Shown piece by piece: positions 8,035-16,219 of a stretch of DNA of 36,369 nucleotides (the stretch's first letter is position 1; every line of letters starts with the position of its first letter). Below the pieces are notes generated by a model. That model ran no database searches. It saw nothing but the letters and a program-made list of their open reading frames with translations, and was not told where the DNA came from. A program made the position numbers and the translations under genes. Source of the DNA: Actinomycetota bacterium. GTDB lineage: Bacteria > Actinomycetota > Geothermincolia > Geothermincolales > RBG-13-55-18. The stretch is taken from positions 1-36,369 of the forward strand of contig JABLXL010000035.1 in the NCBI GenBank assembly GCA_013178005.1. The letters run 5' to 3'.

Positions 8035-9543
8035 TCAAAGGCCGTCCCCATACAGGGGATAGCCGGAGGTGACGTGGCCTCCCGGTATGGTGCCTCCGTA
8101 AAGGAAGTACATGGGACGCTCCACCACTATCTCGCCCGGCTCCACCGGGTCGGCAACCTTCAACGCCTTGAGGCGGAAGGACACGTCGTGTCCATCCCCC
8201 AGGTCGGCGTTGACGTTGCGGGTGTAGCGGGAGCGCGGAGGCACCGTGAACTCGACCTCCATGTATCCACCCTGCTCCATGAGGTATTCCACGATGACCC
8301 TCTGCTCCACGTCCAGGGGATTGAGCACACACAAGTAGGTCTCGATGCCGCGCCTGGTCGAGCCCTCCGCGAGATACCACTCCGGAGCGGCGCGGGAAAC
8401 CGCGGTGTTGTCATGGCCGCCCGCCCAGGAATAGCGGTAATTGAAGTACATGGGCCTCTCGACCACTATTTCCCGGTCGGAGGTTATATGGAAGGAGAAC
8501 TCCCCCTTGCCTACCGCGTCGTTGACGTAAAGGGTGAAGCGGGAATACCCGGTGACCCGGAAGCCCTGTGGCGGCAGGGCGGCCCCGTCGCCGCGGCGGT
8601 AGTCGACGGTTATGTGGGCATCCTCCAGGTTGGGGTTGAGGAAACAGAGCCAGGTCTCGAAGTTCCATTCGCAGTAACCCTCGGCGAGATACCATTCCTT
8701 GCCAGGGGCGGTCTCGCCCATCACGATGTGCCCGCCCTGCCAGCTCCCCTTGTAATCGAAATACATAGGGCGCTCGGCGATGATCCCCTGCCCCGCCTCC
8801 ACCTTCAGGCTCACGTCCTGGTGGGGAGCTTCAGGCCACAGCTCGGCCACCTCGCGGTTGATATCCAGGGTGAAACGGTGCCTGGCCGCCACTTGGTAAG
8901 ATTTGGTTTCCACCACCTCGGGGGTGTAGAAACCAACCGTGACCTCCTGGGCCACGTCAAGCGGGTTCTGGACGCAGAGCCATTCCTCGAACCCCGGCCT
9001 GGTAGTCCCCTCGGCGAAGTACCAGGTCTTGCTTGGCTCGTTGACCCCCTTGGTCACGTGCCCTCCCTCCCATTCTCCCTTATAGACGAAGTAGATGGGG
9101 CGTTCGGCCACCAGGCCTTTATCACTTTCCACCGCCGCGGACACGTCGAGGCCCGGATCGAGGAACCCGTTTACGAAAACGGTGCCGCGGGACACGGGCG
9201 GGACCACATGCACGAAGGGGCCGATGGGGCCGTCGTTGGTCATATAGGTGATATGCACCTCCGCGGCCTCGGTACCCGGGTTCTGGAGGGACAGGTACTC
9301 GAAGAAGCCCTCGCGTGTGGTGCCTTCGGCGAAATACCATCGCGTGGGGAGTTGGGCGGCCTCTACGGCGCTACGGCTCGACGCCTTGACACCGGCAGCT
9401 GGAGATGGACATCCGATGCCTAGAAGCAACGCTACAAGCATCAAGGACGCCGTCATTCCCATCGATGGCGAACGCAACACCTGCGACTCCCGTATCCGGT
9501 TCCGCCGAAACAGGGGGCGGAAAACCCAAAGCGAAGTGCGCAT
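8035..9543 (-). CDS. Exported protein made of four W-Y-F-A-E-G repeats
   Basis: After an N-terminal export signal (basic stretch, then TASLMLVALLLGIGC), the protein is four consecutive repeats of about 105-110 residues beginning at W69, W174, W284 and W389. Each opens with WY[FL]AEG, continues with an F-E-x-[WY]-L-x-x-x-N-P element, has a central basic and hydrophobic VPPxSRxTxxVN-like strand, and ends with [VA]-E-R-P-[MI]-Y-F-x-Y followed by W-x-G-G-H. The LGIGC segment is an imperfect lipobox, so it may be a lipoprotein or a normally cleaved secreted protein. Function is unknown; the pattern loosely recalls actinobacterial DUF5719. The start is uncertain: ATG at 9543 (502 residues) and ATG at 9462 both fit a signal peptide, and neither has a good ribosome site; the upstream extension to 9669 has non-coding composition. 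Confidence 0.75.
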   Translation of the reverse strand: MRTSLWVFRPLFRRNRIRESQVLRSPSMGMTASLMLVALLLGIGCPSPAAGVKASSRSAVEAAQLPTRWYFAEGTTREGFFEYLSLQNPGTEAAEVHITYMTNDGPIGPFVHVVPPVSRGTVFVNGFLDPGLDVSAAVESDKGLVAERPIYFVYKGEWEGGHVTKGVNEPSKTWYFAEGTTRPGFEEWLCVQNPLDVAQEVTVGFYTPEVVETKSYQVAARHRFTLDINREVAELWPEAPHQDVSLKVEAGQGIIAERPMYFDYKGSWQGGHIVMGETAPGKEWYLAEGYCEWNFETWLCFLNPNLEDAHITVDYRRGDGAALPPQGFRVTGYSRFTLYVNDAVGKGEFSFHITSDREIVVERPMYFNYRYSWAGGHDNTAVSRAAPEWYLAEGSTRRGIETYLCVLNPLDVEQRVIVEYLMEQGGYMEVEFTVPPRSRYTRNVNADLGDGHDVSFRLKALKVADPVEPGEIVVERPMYFLYGGTIPGGHVTSGYPLYGDGL

Positions 9544-9680
9544 ATTATGATAGCACAGCTGGCGGACGAGGCCGCGTGCTCCCCCATTCGGGCGCCGCGG
9601 CCTGCGCCGAGGCGTGCCAGCTGAACGCGAACGTCTTTTTACGCTGGGGCAAGCGCCTGCCGGCATCAAGGGTCATGGTT

Positions 9681-9950
9681 AGAAGCCGCATCTCAGCCGA
9701 ATGCGGTCGTTCCGTGACTTGCACCAAAATGAACGGGGACTATTCACGCTTCACAAAACGCCATATCTCCGCCGGATCTGGCCGTCTTATCCAAAGCGCT
9801 CAGAATGACCCGGGGATGTGCATGCTGAATAGGACGTAGACGTCACGTCTCCGTCGAAAGAGACCGTTTTTCGCCTTGCACCCAAAATGAACGGGTGTTG
9901 TTCATGATTTGGAAGACGCCACATCTCCGCCGAATGCCACCGCTTTTCGC
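9681..9950. repeat. Degenerate tandem repeat, four units of about 75-82 bp
   Basis: Four units follow one another in the 577-nt gap between the divergent exported-protein genes. One anchor, ATCTCCGCCG, occurs at 9765 and 9923, with variants at 9690 (atctcagccg) and 9847 (gtctccgtcg). A second anchor, AAAATGAACGGG, occurs at 9726 and 9884, with a variant at 9803. Spacings of 75, 82 and 76 nt (first anchor) and 77 and 81 nt (second) show a real array with divergence between units. There is no supportable gene here. Possible roles are protein binding, structured RNA or simple slippage. Confidence 0.7.
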
Positions 9951-10120
9951 CTCCCCGGCGCCGTTCGCGGGATTTTCTGTCCTCCCGTTCCCATATGCTC
10001 GAAGAATATACTGACGGGGCAAAATAGGGAGCCCTTTATCGCCCCTGAAGAGAAAGAAGGAGGTTCGCTTACCCGGCAAGACAGGAGGGCTTGCCCATTC
10101 GGGCGAGACGGGAGGGATAT

Positions 10121-13100
10121 ATGAGCATTACATCACACGATAACGCCGCGGCGACGTCCGCAAGCCGACGAGGCCGCCCCAGGGGCGTGAGCACGCTCAA
10201 GACGGGCCGCGGGCGCCTGGCCGCCCTCATCCTGTGCGCGCTTCTCGCGGCCGCGCTCGTTATCCACGTCGGCGCGGGAAACAGGGCCGCCGCGGCGGAA
10301 ATATCCTGGCGGGAACACACCGGCAACCCCATATACGACCCGGCCGACCACCGCGCATATTATCCCTGCGTGCTTTATGATGCCAACAAGTTTTCGGGAC
10401 ACGGAACCGCATATTATTACAAGATGTGGTATGGGGGCTACGAATCGGCTCCCGGGGCCGGCCACAACGAGGCGGTGTGCTATTCCGACGACGGTGTCAA
10501 CTGGTCCGCCCCGGTGGAGCTGCAGGGGATCTCCAGCGGGGGATACCACGCCAAGGTGCTTTACATCCCGGGAGGTTTCGGAGCCGGTCCTTATTACTAC
10601 AAGATATGGTACTGGACCGGGGTCATGGACTACACCATCGGGAACATGCGCACCGCCGATTCCGCCGACGGGGTAAACTGGGAAAACGACCAGCCCCTCA
10701 CCCAGGACGCCGCCTATCCCTTAATCTCCGGGATATACGGCACGGACTGGAAGCGGGGCACTTACGGTCCGGTGTCCGTGCACCACAATCCCTCGGCGAC
10801 CAACGCGGGCGACGATCCCTTCTCTTATTCCTTCGCCATGTACTACGACGCCACTACTGGGGGCCAGGAGGTGGTGGGCCTGGCCTACAGCGCCGACGGC
10901 GCGCACTGGGTCCGTTACCACCAGCCGCCCTATGAGGACGCGCCCGTTTTCGACCACGGAGGCCCCGGGGACTGGGACAGCGACTACGCCACCAGCGGCA
11001 CGGTGATCCCGGACATCGACGGCACCTGGCACCTGTGGTACTCGGGAAGCGGCCCCTCGGGAGGGGGAAACGAGGGCATCGGGCACGCCACCTCCCCCAA
11101 CGGCATCGACTGGACCCGCGACCCCGCCAACCCCTTGATCCACAGGGACGATGGGGTGGCGTGGAGGGATGTCCGGACCTACACCCCCAGCGTGCTCTAC
11201 AGCGCGAACGCCTTCGATGGCCACGGCGAGGCCTCCCGCTTCAAGATGTGGTTCTCGGGAAGGACCAATACCCCCTCCACGAACTACGCCGTGGGCTACA
11301 TGTCCTCCCTGGATCCCGCCATCTCCCTGGACAAGTCCGCCCAGCCGGAGGGGGAGGTAACGGCGGGCGGGGAGATCACCTACACCCTCACGGCATCGAA
11401 TAACGGGACTGGCCCCGCCACCGGGTCGACGCTCACCGACGCCCTGCCGGGTCACGTGTCCTACGTCTCGGGATCCACCACCCTGAACGGCGCCCCGGTT
11501 CCCGACAGCGGCGGAAAGTCCCCGTTGGAGTCGGGGATGAGCGTCAACTCCCCGGGCGACCCGCCGGGGGTGCTCTCCGCCGGCGCCTCCGCCACCGTCA
11601 CCTTCAAGGTGAAGGTCGACCCCGGCGCGCCGGGAGGGACGGAAATAGCCAACGACGCCGCGCTGGTCTGCGACGAACAACCCTCGGGCGCCGCCGCGCG
11701 GGCGGTCAACGTGGTGGCTTCATCCTCGCCCCGCATCGTGCTGGGAAAGAGCCCCAGCCCGGCCGGCGAGGTGACGCGCGGCTCGGTCATCCTTTACACC
11801 CTGCGCGTACGCAACGAGGGCGAGGCGGCGGCCACCGGCACCAGGTTAAGGGACATGGTGCCGGCCTACACGGGCTACGTGTCCCATACCACCACGCTCA
11901 ACGGCGAGCTGGTCGGCGATTCCGGCGGCACCACGCCGCTTGCGGGGGGGATGGCGGTCAATTCCCCGGGCCAGGCCCCGGGGGTCATCGCCCCCGGGGG
12001 TGAGGCGAACGTGACCTTCATGGTGCAGGTGGGCAACGACCTCCCCCTGGGAGCCTCCGTCAGCAACGTGGCGACGGCGGAGGCCGACGGCCTCCCGCCC
12101 GTGGAGGCCAGCTGCGCCAACGCTTCCTCCGCCGGCCTCCCCAAGACCTGGTATTTCGCGGAGGGGAGCACGCAGCCCGGTTTCGACGAATACATCCTCA
12201 TGAGCAACATGGGCGACGTGGACATGGGTATAACCGTCACCTACATCACCGAGGGGGGCGCGGAGAAAAGCTTCGAGCACCTCCTTCCCGCACACAGCCG
12301 CCGCACCGTTTACGTGAACGCCGAGATGCCGGGCGAGTCCGGGGTGGCGGCCATCGTCAAGGGTGAGGAGGGTTTCGTGTGCGAGCGCTCCATGTATTAC
12401 CGGCATAACGGCATCCTGGGGGGAGACGACGTGATCGGGGTCACTTCGCCCAGCCTGGAGCTTTTCTTCGCGGAAGGCTTCACAGGAACGCCGGGCAGCC
12501 CCTTCGAGGAGTGGATCCTTCTGCTTAACCCCGGAGAGGAACCTGCCCGGGTGTCCGTCTCCTACCTCTTCCCGGAGGGCGAGGAAAAGGCCGTGGAATA
12601 CCTGGTGCCGGCACGTCGCCGCATCAGCGTCAGCGTGGACGCGGAGGTGGGAGAGGGCAAGGAGGTCAGCGCCCTCTTGCGTTCGGATAGGCCGCTGGTG
12701 GCGGAAAGGGCAATGTATTTCAGCTATAATAACCGCTGGCAGGGAGGGCACAACGGCGTTGCGGCCACGGCCGCAAGCACCGACTGGTACCTGGCCGAGG
12801 GCTACACGGGCTGGGAGGGAAGCCCCTTCGACGAATGGATCCTGGTGGCTAACCGCAGCGAAACCGCCGGCGCCTTCACCGTCACCTACATGTTCCCGGA
12901 CGGCTCGACCAGGTCCTTCGACTACACCGCGGCTCCACGCAGCCGCACCACGGTAAGCGCCGACGCCAACGTGGGCGAGGGGCAGATGGTGAGCGTCCAT
13001 GTACGCTCGGACCTCCCCGTGGTGGTGGAGCGCGCCATGTACTTCGCCTACCGTGACGCCTGGCCGGGGGGCCACAACTGCCTGGGGGCCACCTCGCCCT

Positions 13101-13438
13101 CCTCGCAGTTCTATTTCGCTGAGGGGTACACGGGCAATCCCGGATCGCTCTTCGAGACCTGGCTGCTGCTCCAGAACACCTCCGGTGAGCTCAAGGCGGC
13201 GCGGGTCGATTACGTGCTCTCCACCGGAGAGGTCGTCTCGCAGGCGGTGGAGCTGCCGCCGCTCTCACGCACCACCATCTTCACCAACCAGATCCTCGGC
13301 AGGGAGTCCATGGAGTTCTCCATGCGCGTCTCCTCCGCGGACGGGTCCCCCACCCTGCTCGCGGAAAGGGCCATGTATTTCGATTACACCGGCTCCTTCG
13401 GGCCGTGCCAGGGAGGATCGGACGTGGTGGGGTTCTAA
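10121..13438 (+). CDS. Exported GH43/32-like propeller + two DUF11 domains + four W-Y-F-A-E-G repeats
   Basis: This 1105-residue surface or secreted protein starts at the ATG preceded by GGGAGGG (10111-10117). A signal segment (LAALILCALLAAALVI) ends near AAAAEIS, about residue 61. Residues 62-400 carry repeated [YF]-K-[MI]-W-Y/F-x-G, Y-S-x-D-G-x-x-W and W-x-L-W-Y-S-G motifs like five-bladed propellers of GH43/GH32-type proteins; catalytic acids cannot be assigned safely. Residues 400-530 and 535-655 are two DUF11 repeats (ISLDKSAQPEGEVTAGGEI; IVLGKSPSPAGEVTRGSVI), common stalk modules of surface proteins. Four terminal repeats begin near 676, 781, 889 and 997, each ending in ER[AS]MY[FY]. 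No LPXTG or membrane anchor follows. Possible roles are carbohydrate binding or degradation at the surface; activity is unproven. Confidence 0.85.
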   Translation: MSITSHDNAAATSASRRGRPRGVSTLKTGRGRLAALILCALLAAALVIHVGAGNRAAAAEISWREHTGNPIYDPADHRAYYPCVLYDANKFSGHGTAYYYKMWYGGYESAPGAGHNEAVCYSDDGVNWSAPVELQGISSGGYHAKVLYIPGGFGAGPYYYKIWYWTGVMDYTIGNMRTADSADGVNWENDQPLTQDAAYPLISGIYGTDWKRGTYGPVSVHHNPSATNAGDDPFSYSFAMYYDATTGGQEVVGLAYSADGAHWVRYHQPPYEDAPVFDHGGPGDWDSDYATSGTVIPDIDGTWHLWYSGSGPSGGGNEGIGHATSPNGIDWTRDPANPLIHRDDGVAWRDVRTYTPSVLYSANAFDGHGEASRFKMWFSGRTNTPSTNYAVGYMSSLDPAISLDKSAQPEGEVTAGGEITYTLTASNNGTGPATGSTLTDALPGHVSYVSGSTTLNGAPVPDSGGKSPLESGMSVNSPGDPPGVLSAGASATVTFKVKVDPGAPGGTEIANDAALVCDEQPSGAAARAVNVVASSSPRIVLGKSPSPAGEVTRGSVILYTLRVRNEGEAAATGTRLRDMVPAYTGYVSHTTTLNGELVGDSGGTTPLAGGMAVNSPGQAPGVIAPGGEANVTFMVQVGNDLPLGASVSNVATAEADGLPPVEASCANASSAGLPKTWYFAEGSTQPGFDEYILMSNMGDVDMGITVTYITEGGAEKSFEHLLPAHSRRTVYVNAEMPGESGVAAIVKGEEGFVCERSMYYRHNGILGGDDVIGVTSPSLELFFAEGFTGTPGSPFEEWILLLNPGEEPARVSVSYLFPEGEEKAVEYLVPARRRISVSVDAEVGEGKEVSALLRSDRPLVAERAMYFSYNNRWQGGHNGVAATAASTDWYLAEGYTGWEGSPFDEWILVANRSETAGAFTVTYMFPDGSTRSFDYTAAPRSRTTVSADANVGEGQMVSVHVRSDLPVVVERAMYFAYRDAWPGGHNCLGATSPSSQFYFAEGYTGNPGSLFETWLLLQNTSGELKAARVDYVLSTGEVVSQAVELPPLSRTTIFTNQILGRESMEFSMRVSSADGSPTLLAERAMYFDYTGSFGPCQGGSDVVGF

Positions 13439-13498
13439 GCCCTGCCCGAACGGCGGAGCGCGGTTTTATCCATGCCTGGTGTCGATATACAGGCCGGA

Positions 13499-13523
13499 GG
13501 GCGAGGCGGATAACACCTCGCCC
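13499..13523 (+). terminator. Stem-loop after the propeller/DUF11 protein
   Basis: GGGCGAGG (13499-13506) pairs with CCTCGCCC (13516-13523) around a nine-base loop, followed by gccgcctttg. It lies between the convergent ends of this gene (stop at 13438) and the saccharopine-dehydrogenase-like gene (stop at 13559). The T-tract is weak. Confidence 0.5.
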
Positions 13524-13558
13524 GCCGCCTTTGCATTCCACTCACTATACTCCGAGCG

Positions 13559-14677
13559 TCATACCCGGAGGGGTGTGGCCATGTCGTCGCCCTCGTAGAG
13601 GCGCACGCCTCCCTCCGCGAGCCGCCTCAGGAACTCCTGCGGGGGCAGGCAGGCCTCCGGCGCCAGGGCGCCCTTATCATTCACCAGGCCCTCCCCCACC
13701 ATCTGCACGGCGATGGAGGTGGGGAGGCAGGTCAGCATGTCCATGTGGGCGGCTGCCCCGTAGGCGAGGTGCACCCACTTTCCGTCCTTTTTGCCCGTGA
13801 TGTCTGTGCGGCACGCCGAGCAGGTCTCAGGGGGTTTGCCGATGTTTTCAAGGTAAGGAAGGAGCTTATTGAACAGCCCACCCACGATGTCCTTCTTGCG
13901 CTCCGTGTCGGTGAGCCTGGCGGCCACGATGAGGTTGCAGAGCTGCACCAGGAAACTATCCGTTAGCCCGCCTTTTAAGGTCACGGTGCGGCAGTTTATA
14001 TAACGCGGGATGGTCACCGGCTCCGGGTGCCCGGCGTGGAAACAGTTCACCGCCCCCACGGTAGGAGGGAAAAGCAGGCGTTCCAGCCCGGATCCAGCCT
14101 TGATGTACTGTATCCTTCCGTCGATGTAGGAAGGTATCATGCCCGTCACCGCGTGCAGGTAATGCAGGGTCACGGCTTTACCAGCCGTATCGGCGGGATC
14201 ACATGCCCACGAGGTGGCGATCTCGTCCACCTCGTCGAGCTGGTCGGCCCCCAGGCGCGCGAAGACGTTGGTTATCCCCGGGGTCCAGCCCACTCCGGTG
14301 ATGGCGGTCACCCCGGCCTTCCTCGCCTCCCCGTCCAGGGCCATGAACTCGGCGGCGGCGTCGTAGTCGTCGCAGATACTCACGTAGTTGACGCCCGCCT
14401 CGATGCAGGCGCTCGCCACCTTGCGCTCGTACTTGTAGAAGGGGCCGATGGTCCCCATGGCCACGTCGAACCCGCGCACCGTCTCCACCATCTGCGCGTG
14501 GTCGTTGGCATCCACCTTGCACGCCCTGCATTTGGGACCCAGCTCCCTGGCCAGCGCCTCCGCCTCCTCGAGGTTGTAATCCGCGATGAGCAGCTCCTCG
14601 ACGCTCTCCTTCGCCGCCAGGTCCTTTACCGCGAAGCGGCCCATCATGCCCGCTCCGCCCAGCGCGACTACCCTCAT
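13559..14677 (-). CDS. Saccharopine dehydrogenase-like NAD(P)-dependent oxidoreductase
   Basis: This 372-residue protein begins with an N-terminal Rossmann fold: MRVVALGGAGMMGRFAVKDL gives the G-x-x-G-x-x-G nucleotide loop at residues 7-13, followed by the acidic strand end LLIADYN. The middle (ACIEAGVNYVSICDDYDA, then GVGWTPGITNVFA) and C-terminal half match the saccharopine dehydrogenase/homospermidine-synthase-like family (NADP domain then SDH C-terminal domain). Lysine-pathway activity is not implied: many family members have unknown substrates and no lysine genes lie nearby. The ATG at 14677 has GGAGAG upstream; the 19-residue extension to 14734 is not favoured. The gene follows the TetR regulator in the same direction after a 280-nt gap holding a broken copy of the tetR 3' end. 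Confidence 0.83.
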   Translation of the reverse strand: MRVVALGGAGMMGRFAVKDLAAKESVEELLIADYNLEEAEALARELGPKCRACKVDANDHAQMVETVRGFDVAMGTIGPFYKYERKVASACIEAGVNYVSICDDYDAAAEFMALDGEARKAGVTAITGVGWTPGITNVFARLGADQLDEVDEIATSWACDPADTAGKAVTLHYLHAVTGMIPSYIDGRIQYIKAGSGLERLLFPPTVGAVNCFHAGHPEPVTIPRYINCRTVTLKGGLTDSFLVQLCNLIVAARLTDTERKKDIVGGLFNKLLPYLENIGKPPETCSACRTDITGKKDGKWVHLAYGAAAHMDMLTCLPTSIAVQMVGEGLVNDKGALAPEACLPPQEFLRRLAEGGVRLYEGDDMATPLRV

Positions 14678-14813
14678 CTCGCATCTCTCCTTTCCCCTTA
14701 CGGCCCCCGCCCGACGCGGACGGCGGGCACCCAACCTTTTCCAAGGGCTTGCAAAACCCTTCGTTCGGCCATTCAGCGCGGCAGTCGTTTTTACCTAGGC
14801 CTCTCCCTGGCTG

Positions 14814-14945
14814 TTCTTTCCTGAGGCTTGAAAACACCGTCTCCATGGCCTCGCGCGGCGCGCGCGCATGGAGAGCTCCTCCTCGTTCTCCAGCCATTCC
14901 AGCTCCAGTCCCTCCGCCACCCCCGGAGGAAGAAGGCCATGCGCT
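14814..14945 (-). pseudogene. Broken duplicate of the tetR 3' end
   Basis: This stretch is a diverged copy of 14961-15091, the end of the tetR gene, offset by about 148 nt with a few small indels. Read in one minus-strand frame it still gives GVAEGLELEWLENEEELSMR, identical to the regulator. It then shifts frame, and the tail (EAMETVFSSLRKE, compared with EAMQIMFSSLRKE) continues in another frame. It has no start, DNA-binding domain or continuous frame, so it is a duplication remnant. It points to local slippage or unequal recombination, or to an eroded tandem paralogue. Confidence 0.8.
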
Positions 14946-14957
14946 TCTTCCCACGCC

Positions 14958-15566
14958 TTACTCTTTCCTGAGGCTCGAAAACATGATCTGCATGGCCTCG
15001 CGCAGCGCGTCGCGCATGGAGAGCTCCTCCTCGTTTTCCAGCCATTCCAGCTCCAGTCCCTCCGCCACCCCCAGGAGGATGAAGGCCATGGTTTTTGAAT
15101 CAACCTTCCTGAACTCGCCTTTTTCCATCCCTTCCTCGATGAGGCTCTCCAGCGCTTTGCGCATGCGCAGGTAGTAGCTTGTCACCTTTTCCCGGTATTC
15201 CACGCTGAAGATGTAGCTGCGGTCCACCCTGAACTTCCAAAGCAGCCGCAGGTAGTCGGTCTCGCGGTAGTAAAGTTCGGCGACCTCGTTAACGAGGTCC
15301 CTGAAGCGCTCCGCCACCGGGCCCTCCGCGTCCCTCGCTTTTTCTATGAGGTCGAGGAAATCGCTGAGCATGTCGGACACCAGCGAATAGGCCAGATCCT
15401 CTTTGGATTTCCAGTACCAGTAGATGGTGCCTTTTCCCAGGCCTGCTGCCTCCGCGATCTGGGTTATGGTGGTGTTGTGGAAGCCGCGCCCGGAGAAAAG
15501 GCGCAAGGCGGCTTCCTTGATCTGTCTCTCCCGCAGCTCCTTCACCGGATTCTCGCGCCTTGCCAC
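14958..15566 (-). CDS. TetR/AcrR-family transcriptional regulator
   Basis: This 202-residue repressor-type protein has the N-terminal TetR helix-turn-helix: KEAALRLFSGRGFHNTTITQ, then IAEAAGLGKGTIYWYWKSKE, residues about 15-57. The C-terminal ligand and dimer domain is less conserved, so the effector is unknown; acyl-CoA-responsive members (FadR/PsrA-like) are common next to fatty-acid genes, which would fit this window. The start is GTG at 15566, with GGGGAG upstream. The promoter just upstream contains a symmetrical site overlapping the -10 and start region, so autorepression is likely. The end of the gene is duplicated downstream. Confidence 0.92.
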   Translation of the reverse strand: MARRENPVKELRERQIKEAALRLFSGRGFHNTTITQIAEAAGLGKGTIYWYWKSKEDLAYSLVSDMLSDFLDLIEKARDAEGPVAERFRDLVNEVAELYYRETDYLRLLWKFRVDRSYIFSVEYREKVTSYYLRMRKALESLIEEGMEKGEFRKVDSKTMAFILLGVAEGLELEWLENEEELSMRDALREAMQIMFSSLRKE

Positions 15567-15581
15567 CGCAGCTCCCCTGGA

Positions 15582-15634
15582 ATATCGACCGACCGTCCAG
15601 TCGATATAATATCGCCGATATTTCCTCTTGTCAA
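15582..15634 (-). promoter_or_regulatory. tetR promoter with overlapping operator palindromes
   Basis: On the minus strand, TTGACA (15629-15634) is followed by a 17-nt spacer and TATTAT (15606-15611), a near-consensus sigma70 promoter. ATATCGAC (15582-15589) and GTCGATAT (15600-15607) form an inverted repeat with a 10-nt spacer across the predicted transcription start. A second perfect inverted repeat, AATATCG-C-CGATATT (15608-15622), lies within the -35/-10 spacer. Two symmetric sites over a promoter suggest tight autoregulation by the TetR protein. Confidence 0.75.
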
Positions 15635-15677
15635 ACCACTTCTCCTCTGCACGACAACATGCATCGCGATGGCGGTA

Positions 15678-15900
15678 CCGCCAAGCCGCCGAAGTATAAC
15701 GGCCCCATCGCGTTGCTTCATGAAGCTATATAAGGCCTGGCAAGAATGCGACAGGGTTTTAGGACCCCTTTCCCTTGCCCCTGCCACGCTGCCGCCAAGC
15801 CGCCGAAGTATAACGTTGCTATCGCGTTGCGCCACGAAGCGATTCAGATCCTGGAAAGCATGCCTCCCGGCTTTTAAACATTCCATTTCCCCTTTTCCCG
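15678..15900. repeat. Two tandem units of about 114 bp
   Basis: A 24-nt sequence containing CCGCCAAGCCGCCGAAGTAT is identical at 15678-15701 and 15792-15815, and the following bases remain alignable: (atcgcgttgc..gaagc, then a CTGG-A-A/GAATGC-like stretch and a pyrimidine tract). The period is 114 nt. There is no credible coding frame. It lies between the tetR promoter and the next repeat cluster. Confidence 0.7.
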
Positions 15901-15910
15901 CATGAGAACA

Positions 15911-15985
15911 CGACCAGATCGGTCGCAGGGAGGCCGCGCTGGATGCGGTTCCTTTTCTCTGACTGGCTTAGCGCACGCCTAGCGA
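15911..15985. repeat. Dispersed repeat element, copy 1
   Basis: About 75 nt that closely match the last 76 nt of the window (36294-36369); the first 50 bases agree at 43 positions by direct comparison. The shared core includes GTCGCAGGGAG and CCGCGCTGGATG. Near each copy lies the box GCGGCCCGGGC-[T/C]-GGAAGAAG: after copy 1 and before copy 2. This points to a multi-copy intergenic repeat family. Confidence 0.75.
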
Positions 15986-16219
15986 GACCGTTACCCTGCG
16001 GCCCGGGCTGGAAGAAGCGACCGCAAGCAAAGCGAGGAAAAATTCAAGATACGACCCCAGGGGACGCCTAGCGAGACCGTTACCCTGCGGCCCGGGCTGG
16101 AAGAAGCGACCGCAAGCAAAGCGAAAAAAATTCAAGATACGACCCAGGGGAGAGACCCCAGGGGAGACGACCCCAAGGGAAGCAAAGCGAGGAAAGATTC
16201 AAGATACGACCCCAAGGGA
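15975..16219. repeat. 89-bp tandem repeat with three ATTCAAGATACGACC motifs
   Basis: The unit starting ACGCCTAGCGAGACCG occurs at 15975 and again at 16064. Each copy includes the CCCGGGCTGGAAGAAGCG box and a tail with ATTCAAGATACGACC. A third, partial copy carries only the tail. The tail motif is at 16042-16056, 16130-16144 and 16197-16211, the last only eight bases from the protease stop codon. The reverse complement GGTCGTATCTTGAAT resembles motifs at the right edge of the window. It may be a REP-like palindromic family or remnant ends of a small transposable element; no transposase gene is present. Confidence 0.75.

Noticed and set aside
8074-9423. 449-residue plus-strand frame opposite the repeat protein
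   Set aside because: The minus-strand frame shows four regular repeats with conserved motifs; the plus frame has none.
9681-9950. Possible CRISPR array
   Set aside because: Units are diverged along their whole length, with no conserved repeat separated by unique spacers, and no cas genes are nearby. The two 34-bp repeats at 7038-7147 fail for the same reason.
9990-10120. Possible riboswitch in the leader of the propeller protein
   Set aside because: There is a short hairpin around cttgcccattcgggcgag, but no c-di-GMP, cobalamin or other riboswitch core could be aligned.
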